From positions 9,971,753 through 10,035,752 of the forward strand of contig CATQJL010000223.1 of the NCBI GenBank assembly GCA_958299035.1: DNA of 64,000 nucleotides, written 5' to 3'. This document shows, in pieces, positions 34,367 through 45,690 of this stretch (its first letter is position 1; every line of letters starts with the position of its first letter). Source of the stretch: Cylicocyclus nassatus. Taxonomy: Eukaryota > Nematoda > Chromadorea > Rhabditida > Strongylidae. The position numbers were made by a program, and so were the translations under genes. Below the pieces are notes generated by a model. The model did not search any database and was not told the DNA's origin. It saw only the letters and a list, made by a program, of their open reading frames with translations.

Positions 34367-36614
34367 TCAATCAGACGTGGAAAAGGCCTTCTGGATAGGG
34401 ATTCTTTTCGCCGATCCTATGGGCTTGGTGATTTTCGGAGCCTCAATGGCCAGACGTCCATCATTAGTGATACTGGATTTGAGAAGCTCTAGGTTGACAT
34501 TCGATGGGAGCTCCCACATTCTGGTGAAGCATCTGAAATTTTCGAAGAATTTTGAGTTGTGGAAAATCTCGACTAGAAGTCGTAGATAATAAACAATGCG
34601 AAGGAAAAAAAAATTACCTCATAGAATATCCGTCCTTATCCTTGGTTTCTTGTTTTCCTTCTACGGTCAAAACTCTTCCATCAAGATCGACTTTCAGCTC
34701 ATCAGGTTTGTAATTGCCCACATTGAGAGAGATTTTTAGTCTCTCTTCGTCGTCAACAATCTAAAACAGTATCTATCAGTTCGAAGTGAGCTTGAACCAA
34801 TGCTCATAGAACAAAAAAGGAGGTGGGAGGGGAGATCCATCCGAAGGATATTTGCAATTCAGTTTAAAAGGTATATGTGTCATTTCACCAAGGCAGGCTG
34901 CTGAAAATCGCGAAATACCATTCGAAACTTAATTCACTTATGCCTAACCCTCCTTAGCAAGTGACTCAAAAGTTCACATTATTTTTGCAAAATCGTACTC
35001 TTCTCTAGCTTTGTAAATCTGCTCCGTTCAATACAATTTTTTAGATAAACCACTTCATGCGTATTGTATCATCACTTTGATGACTTTGTACACTTAACGA
35101 GACCGAATAGTCGGTTTGCTAGAATTCTAGTATGTTGCACAGATTTCGGAGTGTATTTTGTACGAAAGAATGGTTCTTCTTGAAGGTGTCTAAGCAAACT
35201 CATGGCCTACAAAGCATGAAAACAAAAAAAAATTTTTTTGCTACATTGTTTCAAATGTACAAGAGATAAAGCATTTCACCATTCCACGTAAGTTATACAC
35301 ACTATGCGTGTGCAGTGTGCTAATGTTGGATCTGAAGACCTCTCGCGAATTGCCAGATTGCGTCGCGACGGAAATCGCGTAAAGTATGCCCAGTCCTTTA
35401 GTTAGGCTATTCTTACAAGGGAACGATACTTGGTGTCCGCGGCCGTTTGAGATGAAACATATACCATCACACTCGTCTTGAAACGCGATCCAAATCTAAC
35501 TTCCGTTTCTGCTAATCATTTCTCTAAAAGAAGTTATGAAGGATCTTCGCGTCAATGGTCGCCCAAGAGAAGTACGGTCGAGGGTGGCTAACTTTCAAAA
35601 AGAAGCTTGAATGAGCCAATGTGAAATTGAGAAACAGAAGAGGACTCGAAACTAAATATGAACTTGCGAGGCTATCGCACTAGCCACTACACCACATCTT
35701 AGCGGCGATTTTGGCATTCCGACCACTTCTCCCTTAACGCGAAAATCCTTCATAATTTTTCTCAGGGAAGCGTTTACCAAAAACGGAAGTCAGATTCGGA
35801 ATCAGCGCTCTAGTGTAATGGTATTTCAACTCAAAGGGCCACGGACACCAAGTATCATTTCCTTGTTAGCTATAAGAGTAAGTGAACGGCCCTTAATTTC
35901 GAGGCAGCATTTTGTGCTAGAATCTTGCTCAAATTCGAAAATGGGGTACTTCTTCTTCTCAGCCAAAAAGTGTTTTTTTTACGAAGCGGTCAAAGTATGA
36001 TGAAGCGGAAAGTTGCTTTTGGCGAGAAAATTCTAAAACTTGCAGATACAGCGAAAAGTTGATTTTTAGAACTCGATAGGACTGTCGCTGACCTAAGTTG
36101 TTATTAATTTTTCAACCAAATAGATTTCATTTTAAAAAAGTTGCATGGTCATCTTGGCCTTCATTGCCAGGTCCTTGCAGTAAAACCAGTATTTCGCTCA
36201 CTAAAAATTTCCACGTCATCAGTCGATGCTAATCCTTATTGCTAATTATTTGCGTCAAAGGTTGCATACATTTGTTTCATCAGGATATAAACATAAAAAA
36301 AACGTAGGGAACATCCACCGATCTTGGAAAAAGAAGATTGTTGAAGAAGTGTATCGAAAAAGAAGGTAAAATAATTCATGTGCACAAAGAGAACAACTGG
36401 TCTAGCAAATTTCACAAATTTTACTTACCTCATCCACATGTTTTCTGGGACTCTTTTTCGACACTTGACGTTCTGATCTACGACTTCTTTTCGCAGGCGG
36501 TGAACCTCTGTCCTCATGATGGTGCACTATAGCAGGCAGCGGGTCGTAATCATCAAACAATTCATCGTAAAGTCTCGGGAATATAGCAGTAGACGGTAGT
36601 AGGAAAAGCGGCAT
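34367..36614 (-). CDS. Small heat-shock protein gene D, with a basic N-terminus
   Basis: Model complement(join(34367..34532, 34618..34760, 36429..36614)), 495 nt, 164 residues. Exon 1 (62 residues) begins MPLFLLPSTAIFPRLYDELF and ends in a strongly basic run (PPAKRSRRSERQVSKKSPRK) that could act as a nuclear localisation signal. The alpha-crystallin domain (about 63-148) has ERLKISLNVGNYKPDELKVD, DGRVLTVEGKQETKD, RMWELPSNV and GRLAIEAPKITKP. RIPI is the I-x-I motif. The domain is closest to gene B. Introns are 85 bp and 1668 bp; the long one holds a foldback with a tRNA-like core. No TATA box or strong heat-shock element was found close upstream; TTTCGAGAA at about 36843-36851 is the best partial match. 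Confidence 0.9.
35285..35400. repeat. Inverted copy of a repeat near gene C
   Basis: GTTATACACACTATGCGTGT, ATCTGAAGACCTCTCGCG and AATTGCCAGATTG match the reverse complement of about 30733-30800. GTCGCGACGGAAATCGCG matches 30880-30905 directly. Confidence 0.5.
35405..35885. mobile_element. Foldback element with tRNA-like core, copy 2
   Basis: Left GGGAACGATACTTGGTGTCC and right GGACACCAAGTATCATTTCC are inverted arms, and TATGAAGGATCTTCGCG pairs inward. This is the same family as 9100-9885. It lies in intron 1 of gene D. The spacer has a degraded minus-strand tRNA-like segment (35648-35702). Confidence 0.75.
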
Positions 36615-38607
36615 TGCAGTTCTGGAGCAGGAGACTCGTAACTAAGCAGTAGTACGTGAAACTCGACTATTCAGACACTTAGACGCACACACACACGCCG
36701 CGTCCGAGTTGGAAAACAACTCGGTCAATAAAATTGTTGACGGCGTTCGTCGCGTGCACTCGTCGTCGTCGTCTGTGCCATAGTCGATCGAATCGAACGG
36801 CCGAGACCGTTGGGGGCTGCTGTGCATGGAAATGTGGCGCAATTTCGAGAATAATCCATGGAAAAGGGCAATCGAAAATATTTGACATTGGGAGCACGCG
36901 AATATCTGTTGATGCCTGGCCTCTATGTTATTGTATGGTCTCTAGGCTGCTTTTTAGGCTCTATGTTGTCTATCCATAAGGACAATCGCGCTTTGAATAG
37001 ATGACAAGCTAGCGCGCTCCAGTTCCCCTCCAAATATCGATTTTCTCAAAAATTTCCTTTGTTTATACTCTGTTTGGTACCACCAATAGTCTTTGATTAT
37101 TTGCAGACCCGTGAAAACTAGTTTTTTCCAGGTGCAGACTTGTCAAACTTGTCAAACATCGTATTTTCACCTGTTAGTACAGGTACACACGTCGAGTTAC
37201 CCTATAAATTGGTACAACTACTCGTTTAAACTTCTTCAGTCATTCGCTGTCTCCATGGTGATGTTTTTCTTCCCAGAACTCCCAAATCTCATCTTGAAAT
37301 CTTAGATTATTAAACAATGTCACTTACAAGTCCAGTCTACCTACCACTTGCCTGACTTTCTAAAATTCTATAGAATGTCCTCGCTATACGGATTTTGCCC
37401 TTTCATCTGTTGAGCGATTCTTTCAGAGAACTCGTGAATTTCTTTAACTAATTGCAACTTCCGAAAATTTAACAATCAAGCGGCCCTTCCGTACTACGGA
37501 ATCTTCTTGAGAAAGGACTGTAACTGTAAATCGTCATTCAGTTTCAGTTAGAAGAAGTATTGGCATAAATCTCTAGCTACGGAAAGCTTTGAAGGGAAAT
37601 AATCTGGGAGGGGGATTAACGGGGGGGGGGGGAGGGGACTAATAATAGCGCTGAAATCTTGCAGCTTACAGTTTCGGCTCCTCATTAGGAGGCACCCGAG
37701 AAACTTACGTGGAGGGAGGGGGGGAGGCTAAAAATATCTCCCGCATGCACGACATATCAGTCGAAGAAGAAGTTCCTCCATCGCCATGGCTTTGGGAGGA
37801 ACTTCTCCGAGTTGCTTCTCAAAATCATTGCGCGCACTCGGATTGATTTTTTACAAAACTTGTTCAAACTTGAAAATTCATTTCGTTTATTTTCAAGAAA
37901 GACCATTCTTAGGGGAGAGGGAGGAGAGTTAGGGGCTGGAGCTCAAGTTTCGCATGAGAGAGTCAAAATAAACGGTCAAACCACTTCCACTGCTTCGAAA
38001 TCTTCAGAATGAAAAACTAATCCGTTTCAAGGTCTGAACAAACCTCGAGATTCGGTCAAAAGCTAAGCATTCTCATCCAAATGCTGCTATGACGGTTTTC
38101 CAAACCTTCAGTATTAGGCAGAACCCTCGTCGTTTTCATGCTTGCATCAGAAAAGAAGCGAATGTTTCCGAAAGACCCCTTTTTCCTGAATATTTGCATT
38201 TGTCATCGGTACAAAATCATTCGTTGCTACAAATTCAACAGATACATATTGCCGCATCCACGCAATAAATTTTTACGAGTAACATTTTCGCTGTAACATT
38301 CGGTTTCCCGCTGTTTCTGATTGTATCTAGCTTGCACTTTCGCCATGCCTACTATTGGCGCGCAGAAACTGAAAGTAGAAGCGTCAGACATCGTTTGCAC
38401 TCATGTTCTACTTGTTTGTTTGGTTGCTATGTCTGGAGCAGGTTTCTGCCTATGATGCAACTTTTAAACCTTGGCTCACGAGGGGGGGGGGGATTGTGAA
38501 GTAATCTTTTTTTACCGAAAATCTGTATGCCTTGACGATTGTATGTCAATGTGTAGGCAACTGCGGCACATTGCTTTACCAATTCATCAATGGCAGTTAG
38601 AGAAATA
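36615..38607. other. Region upstream of gene D; G-tracts, no gene
   Basis: Contains CA and CGT microsatellites near 36683-36775 and G-tracts at about 37620-37635, 37715-37730 and 38480-38492. A partial heat-shock-like motif lies at 36843-36851. No exon is recognised. Confidence 0.4.
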
Positions 38608-39291
38608 CAGGGTGTCCCAAAAAAAATGTTTAGAACGTTTGATCGTTAATATCTTTCTTTTAAAGAAGTCTTTTTCCTTGCTTCAGGTACCATCCTGTAG
38701 AGCTGGCTTCAACTTAGATTTGCATTATAGAACGAATCACTCATTTCTCTTCATTATTGTAAGATTACGGTAGAAACTTCAAAAGGGGTTTTAAGCAACG
38801 AAAGGCCATATTTTGCCTCAGAAAGGAAACAAAACAGCCTGAAAGCTTTTACACTAAGTTAATTAGAGTTGCTGATCATAACTGTAAAGTTCCCAACTTA
38901 TTATGATGCTTCATTGAAGACTTATGCCAGGTGAGAGGTAGCGGCCTTTTTTTTTTCAATGTTCCTAAAAAGTGCGATTACACCGTTTAGAAAGCTTCGT
39001 AATCTTGTGAATAGTTGAGTATTGAACTCAGCGTCTATAAAAACCCTATTACACAAGTTTTCACAATTTTTTGAAAAATTTTGAAACGGCAGCTTTTTCC
39101 ACATTGACACCATATGTTTCAAGTTTCTACCGTAACCCTACAGTAATGAAGAGAGATGGGTGATTCGTTCTATAATGGAAATCTAAGTTGAAGCCAGCTC
39201 TACAAAACGGTACCTGAAGCAAGGCAAAAGACTTCCTGGGAAGAGAGATATTAACGATCAAACGTTCTAAACATTTTTTTGGGACACCCTG
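38608..39291. mobile_element. 684-bp TA-flanked palindromic MITE, copy 2
   Basis: Ends CAGGGTGTCCCAAAAAAAAT and its inverse, flanked by TA. The interior matches 3126-3804 (for example GAAAGGAAACAAAACAGCCT and GTAGAGCTGGCTTCAACTTA). Confidence 0.88.
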
Positions 39292-39294
39292 TAT

Positions 39295-39585
39295 AATCTC
39301 GGGGGGGGGGGGGGCGGGGGGTCGATAGAAATTTCCTCAGGTGAAGAGGCGGGTGTGGCGTTAGTTTGGTTTCTTCTCAACTTTTGAATGGGTTTTATAT
39401 ATCCTAAATACTTTTTACAAAACTGTTTTGAGAAAATTTTGAGAATCATTTTAGTCGCTCAAAAATGAAAACGAAATACTTGCACAATGAATAATCTGTG
39501 TTGGTAAATTTTCAAGATTTCCGCCATCCATTCTTGGGGGGAGAAGAACCCCTCCCCGGTCGCTCACCCTCGGCCCGCCACAAAT
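39295..39585. repeat. Degraded hAT-like fragment in reverse orientation
   Basis: A G-tract begins at 39300. The right end GGTCGCTCACCCTCGGCCCGCCAC is, in reverse complement, similar to CAGTGGCGGTCCGAGGGG at 25986. It directly follows the TA of the MITE. Confidence 0.4.
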
Positions 39586-41306
39586 ATTCTTCGTTTCTTA
39601 AGGTTCCTTTGGTCTGCTTTTCTAAATACTTAAAATAGCACTTCAACGATGAGAACTACTGCTATCCCGAGCAGATTTGACATTTTCATACAAATGTGAT
39701 TTGAGCCATGCTCCAGTCCCTCTTTGTGAACTGCTCTTAGAATGTATCTTCCGTTCCTTACGTAAAGGTCATAATGTGCTTTTGTTAGCTCATTTCTGAC
39801 TTTCTTTTTGAAATATAAAATATACAAGATGCCAGTTATAGCATGTGTGCAAGAAAACCCCATTTATGCGTCTTACTGCGAAATTCAATGAAATTTGATG
39901 TGTTTAGCATCGTAACAAAGGGCTGTTGCACAAGCTGAATTGTTCAAAAATTTTCTGTGAATTTTCGGGATTTTGCGTGGAGTTATCAGGTACTTTTAGC
40001 AACGTACTACGAAACTACAAATTTATCTGGTATTCTTCTGTATCTCATTGGTACGGCTGAGTTGAGAATTTGTGGAATCACTAACCAGGGTGGCAGTCAA
40101 TACTTCTGTTCTCAGATCCGGAGTTCTTTTACCTTAAATGAGCATCCACCTCCCAATCAGGAGCTCGTTAACGTAAAACCGTGCCGAATTTTTGCTAAAT
40201 AACTCCCCAGGAAAGGGCTATTGCGATTTTTATTTACAGTGGCTGGCTTTTTCCTTCAAGGGTTGAAAGTCAAATGCGACTTCCCAGTTGTCGTTGGAAC
40301 ATAATGTGTTGCATAAGACTTTTGTTACCTTAGCAACGTTTTTTCTTCGCAGTCAGTAAGGATTCACTTGTGCAGCGAATTCACATTAACAAAAATTGAT
40401 GAAGTCCTGACAAATTACGGTATGGATCAAGATCGATGGTTTACGAAGATATATGATCTCGCCGCAGTTGACGCAACTATTTGGTCCTTTTTTTTTCGCA
40501 GCGCCTATTTGTCGTGAGTTCAAATCACTTTTGACCTCATTACAGTAATCTTAGCAGTTCGCTGTGTACCTTGGAGTGTATCTGGTCGTCATCGATCGGC
40601 CAAAGCTCTAGAATCTTCGGGCTAGCAGGTTAAGGCAAAGTGTCTTCGGCGTCTTTGCAAGTTTTTATAGTGCAAGTACAAAAAGAACTTGACGCGTTCA
40701 GAGTCATTTGCAAACTTTCGGAGATCCTTATCTTGTAATTCGCTATGCGTTATTTTTTGAGAGTTGCATCATATGGTGGCTACACAGCATATTTCGCAAC
40801 TTATATGGGGCGGTACCAAAAAAGAAGAAAAATAAGCAATAACGGGTTCTTTCGGAATACTATCAGCGCAAGTTGTATCCTTCTTTTCACTACTTTTTCT
40901 ACAATCATAGGAAAACGAGAGAAGAGGTAGCATTCATCCCCTAAAGAGAAAGAAATTTGGGTGGATTCTTGCAGCCAATACTAATGTAGCCACGTGCACG
41001 ACTAGTGATTTATAAAAAGTGTGAAATCTTTCTTATCGTAAAAATTTTCAAACGGCATCATTCCATTCCCAAACAGTCACTCAATGATAAAAGCTTATGA
41101 ATACTTGGTTCAAACGGGTTTTAGGTTTATCGAATGACTTACTTCCGAAATAACCACATTAAGAATGAATTTTTGAAAAATTGTTTCCTTCTCACCTAAA
41201 TAAACTGCCTCAACTCACCGTATCGTTATCTTCATGCATCATCATTTATGAGAGATATATCCGCAAAAAAGCTGTGCTTTGTTACTGTATGAAACTTTTC
41301 CAGAAC
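39586..41306. other. Region upstream of gene E
   Basis: TTTATAAAAAG at about 41010 is a possible TATA box. TTTTCCAG at 41296-41303 directly before the gene E ATG is a good splice or trans-splice acceptor. No heat-shock element comparable to that of genes B and C was found. Confidence 0.35.
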
Positions 41307-41864
41307 ATGGATCTTTGGCAAGTGCCACGTGTGATGAATCGTATGATGAACGAATACATGCGCGATTTTGATCGCATGATGTACCCATACTGGAGAGAGG
41401 CTGATCATTCTGTACTTCATGTGGCCAATGAGACCCAGCAGGTTATATCTGTACTGTTCAAAGTTCTAGGGTCTTACTTTACAATCCGGGTATCTTACAG
41501 CTAGTCGATGATGACAAGAAGTTTGCGGTATCGCTAGATGTATCCCAGTTCCGTCCCGAGGAGCTGAATGTGCATCTCGATGGCAGAGAGCTTACTGTGG
41601 AAGGAAAACAGGAGCACAAGGGCGATAACAGTTTCATCCACAGGTTAAACAACCATCTCTTTTTTTTGCTGAAGAGAGTGTTAGCGTAAAATTATGCACA
41701 GATCATTTGTTCGCAAGTGGACCCTACCGGAAAATGTGAATCTGGAGGCGATTCGTACTGAACTTAGCGACAAAGGCCATCTTTCCGTGGAAGCACCAAA
41801 GACGGGTGCAGAAATCTCGAGCAGAAGAAATATTCCAATCATGGCTGCTCCATCCAATAAGTAG
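41307..41864 (+). CDS. Small heat-shock protein gene E (paralogue of gene C)
   Basis: Model join(41307..41441, 41501..41643, 41702..41864), 441 nt, 146 residues. Exon lengths 135 and 143 nt equal those of gene C. The N-terminus MDLWQVPRVMNRMMNEYMRD and YPYWREADHSVLHVAN match C closely. The alpha-crystallin domain (about 46-130) has DDDKKFAVSLDVSQFRPEEL, DGRELTVEGKQEHKG, RKWTLPENV and GHLSVEAPK. NIPI is the I-x-I motif. An in-frame upstream ATG exists, but the acceptor CCAG three bases before 41307 and the match to gene C favour this start. AATAAA at about 41959 is a polyadenylation signal. It is divergent from gene D across 4.7 kb of transposon-rich DNA. Confidence 0.93.
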
Positions 41865-42569
41865 TTCTGTTTTTTTTTCACAATTTCAAATGGAAATGGG
41901 AAATAATGCACGTGTAATCATTCGTTAATACATTTATTTTGGTACTTGTTAATTGATCGAATAAACTTTTCGACTAAAGATGAAGTCAGACGCAATCACT
42001 CTACCGAATTATCTTGACTGATACAAGCAACGTTGGCTTATCATTGCCCCAAGAATGCCCATTTTGGGTACCAGTGTGACATTAAAGCCTTTGAAACTCG
42101 GTTTAGGCAATATCCAGTCCTTTATTTATCACATCTTCTCATCGTGATCTACTACTTTGCTATCGGCCAATGTCTCAATAGCGCGCCAATCAAGCATGTT
42201 CATTCCTTTCTTCAGTATTGGACTCCTTTCTAGAAAGACTATTCACGAAAGATGTACCTAGCCAGAACGCTGAGACAGTGTCTAGGCAAATTGCACGTGA
42301 AAATCGCAAGTGAGGTTGACCTTGAGATTTCTACTAACTTTCTACTTTCTACTACTTGTAAGAAAGTGCCCAATGCAGCACAAATGGTATACTGGGAGCT
42401 TAGATATATCAGATCATGAAAAGATTTGTAGCTTTTTGTTGTGCCAACGAAAATGATAATTATTGATAGGGTCTTTTCGTTTACAATGGGATAGGGCCAA
42501 AATCGAATTCACACTTGGTATAAAGAGATTATTTGCCATGCTTGTCACAAATAGCGTATCGTTCTTTGA
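41865..42569. other. Region downstream of gene E
   Basis: Contains the 3' UTR of gene E with AATAAA at about 41959, then unassigned sequence. Confidence 0.4.
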
Positions 42570-43005
42570 AGGCAGTGTCCAGGCTGAATCTAACCCCCTC
42601 CGATTAGTGTCGATCCTGAATGTAGGCCCCAGAAAAGGGGCATCTGCGTTGGTCCGGTCTTTAACGTTGTCTCTGAATGGAGATAAGGGGCCTGAAAGTC
42701 GCTGGCTGGGCGGAGTCTGATATCAGACTCCGCCCACTAGGGACTGCCTCCCGACACGTATTGACATGGTATTGAGCAGAAGCTGCACACTGCAATGCAA
42801 CTGCACCCATGCAGTTGCAGCTCCTCCCCGCTGGCCTGCCGACGGGGACGAGCCATTCGAAACTCGTCCGCTCCCTCAAGACAGGGTCCCCAGGAATCGG
42901 GTTTTTTGTGAACTTTGGTGAGTTTGAAGTTCGGAACTGTAATCAGAGCCACGAGAAGGCCCCAGAATGACGAAAACATGGGGGACAAATTCTGGGTGGA
43001 CGCCT
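42570..43005. mobile_element. TTAA-type foldback element, copy 3
   Basis: AGGCAGTGTCCAGGCT at the left and GGGTGGACGCCT at the right are inverted ends. TTAA follows on the right and a degraded TTGA precedes on the left. Inner arms pair (GGAGTCTGATATCAGACTCC at about 42711-42730 is a perfect 20-bp palindrome at the centre). Confidence 0.75.
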
Positions 43006-44568
43006 TTAAGATAAAGCTTTATAGTGTGGTCACGGCAGACATGTGAAACAGGGTTTTTTCCTTACAAGGGAATGGTCAGAAGTCGAAGTGGCCAATCCAA
43101 ACAAGCTGCTTACCACCCGATGCAGCATAAAACGCTGATTTTCCTTCTTTCATATCTGCAGAACGCCTTTATAGGGGCAAATTTATAAGCATCTTTACTG
43201 CGAAAAGATCTTGCGCAAAAATTGCAGAATTAGGCATATTGTTGCCCTTTTAGCTCACCTCTATTTACGGGCCATAAGAAGCGATCTAGTTTCATGTCTT
43301 GGCTCAGCATTGAGTCGAAAACGACTTTGTACATCCAAGTTTGCCTTTAACACGCACAATTTCTTAGCAAAATAGTGGCATTCAACGGCTTATAACTTCA
43401 TCCACAAAAGTGTTTTCTAGATAAGGAAGACAGAAGAGTCAGCGTTCAATGTTGCTTCTAATGATACGCAGATTGCTTGAATCCGCCACTTCGATTTCTG
43501 ACCATTCCGTTGTTAGTTTCACTCTAGAGCACATTTCACGACATGCCACTCATAATCAGCGTGTCACACAGCTCGTGCATTCAACGTTGCAGCGTTTTGA
43601 CTTTTTCACTTTGACGTATGCCTGTTGTATAACCTCAGATAGACCAGCACAGCGAGAGCGTTTCCTGTCAGTACGTCAAAAACCCTCTGCGCAAACTCGT
43701 GGGAGTATGAAATTGCGCGTTTTTGGGCTGTAAACCATTAGGGCTTAGAAGTTATCTAAAACAACATGTAGCGTCAAGCGTGGGGTGTGGCATGCCACAC
43801 CTGGAGGGTCGTACTGAGGAATCAGGGAGGGAGGGGGGTCGTTATTAGGGCGTCCGGTGTTCGCATAACATGATGTTCGTTAACAATGTCAAATAGGCCC
43901 CTCATGCAAATACTAGCACATTGATGTTTGACCCATTATCGTATACGTACAGTAAGCATAATTAAAGATGTATAAAGCATAAGAGCATCGTTTTGTAATT
44001 AGGAAGTAAAATAACCCTTGTGGTCCAAGTTTCAGCGAATTCTGAGGTTAAACAAGACCACCTAAATGAGATGGTCGTTTTCAAACATGTTACTTTGTTT
44101 TAAAGGTAAGTTAACTACTTTTTTGCGCTTAGTACAAAGAACTACCAATTCTTTACTCATATTAGGAATCCTCCTTTAAATGACCTCCAAATTAAGGAAT
44201 TATAATTCCTCTTATAAGAGCAAGCTAAAATCTCTTTTGTTCTATTTTTCGTTTCCAATATCTCAGGCTAGAGAAGACCAATCAGGCTGAAATCACTTCA
44301 GTGTAGATTGTGAGGCTAAGGTTGTCGAATATGTACATTCTTGTTGCCTTCTCTTGCGATTTACTTAGCAGCGCAGACTTAGCATGTTACCGTATCCCAA
44401 TATTTTGGCATATTTTACCAGTATTTTACATTTGCATAGGTAAGGAAAAACGATTATACCTTGCTTATGAAGAAACGTTTTCATATGAATCTATGTAAAG
44501 AAAAAGGTTGAGCAATAGCAATGATATAAAAAACGCAGAGATTTGAATGATTTAAAGGTAAGTTAATG
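43006..44568. other. No gene recognised; repeat fragment and a short palindrome
   Basis: 43065-43175 matches 23335-23430. GGTGTGGCATGCCACACC at 43784-43801 is a perfect 18-bp palindrome. The 94-codon frame at 43449-43733 has no motif. Confidence 0.35.
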
Positions 44569-44630
44569 GGCTGTGGCACAACCCCCCAAAAGCTGTGGCC
44601 GCCACAGCTTTTTGGGGGTTGTGCACACCC
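44569..44630. repeat. Long near-perfect hairpin
   Basis: GCACAACCCCCCAAAAGCTG and the following TGGC pair with GCCACAGC and TTTTTGGGGGTTGTGC with almost no loop. The stem is about 23 bp with one mismatch, flanked by GGGCTGTG and CACACCC, which extend it. Confidence 0.85.
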
Positions 44631-45690
44631 ATTTGACAAAGCCTTCAAGTATTGCTAGGTATATAGTTTAAAGGGTCTTATTGAGACAGCAATAAGAGGG
44701 GGGAGGATGTCGTAATCAGCGATTGTGGCCACATCTCTTGCTTGACCTTGAACATATGTTGAGTAACTCATAAATGTGCATCGAGAGTACCTCTTACTTT
44801 CGGAGATGATAACAACAATATCATAAGAAAACGATGAGGTATGAGATCTCAAGCGACAGAATCGATAGGGTGAAACAAATTGCTTAGAAAAGCTCAAGAG
44901 TGTGGTGAGAGGAACGAATTTGCTCCGATTTAATTCTCAAATTTGGTCCGATTCGATAAAATCTAAGTTGCAGTAAAGCACCGTTGGTGCCGTTGTGGAG
45001 GAGCAGTTTCTAAAATGTCATCGATTTTAGAGTTAAAAAGAACACTGACCGAGATGTTGCTGTCAAAATCTATCCGCTAAATACACGTTTCTGCAAAAGT
45101 CAACGGCAAGGGCATTTTGGAGAACGAGTTGAACTGTATACTAGGTCGTTCCATAAGTTCGTGGCGTTTTCTCGTCCTCATTCCTCTGCAATGCGGTTGT
45201 TTTGCGGCAAGATGCGCATGTCGTTGAAGAGCCAATCATGCTCTTTACGAACTTATTGGTTTAGATGGAAAGGTGACCCACGCCGATTTCTCATCGCTTC
45301 CAAATGTGAAATTTTCAAAAGACAAAAAAGCATTTTCGACACAGCCTTTTCGCACTTGTAACAGAGCTTTTTTGCGTAGATTTCTTCTGCTGATTATGAA
45401 AAATGGCGCTTTCTTGTCGTACGAGACAAAAAAGGATTAGATTGCTCCAAAGAACGAAGAGTCTACGGGTGTCCTCTGAACATGACTTTTTGCAGCGCTG
45501 GCAGGAGGTTCTGCACTGAAAATTGCCAGACAAGAACAAAAAGGTCATTCTTACCGTACACAACCCAATGCATCGCCTAAACGAATCCCTACCGCAAAAA
45601 TGGGTCAAAAATCGTGTCCAGTGAGTTCTCTGAATGACAAGATATGGCTTTGCACGACAAACGTCATCAAATTTGTCCTGCAAAATTTAA
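44631..45690. other. No confident gene; isolated mariner-like end
   Basis: TAGGTCGTTCCATAAGTTCG at about 45144 resembles a mariner terminus. No matching opposite end was found before the reverse-transcriptase fragment begins. Confidence 0.35.
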
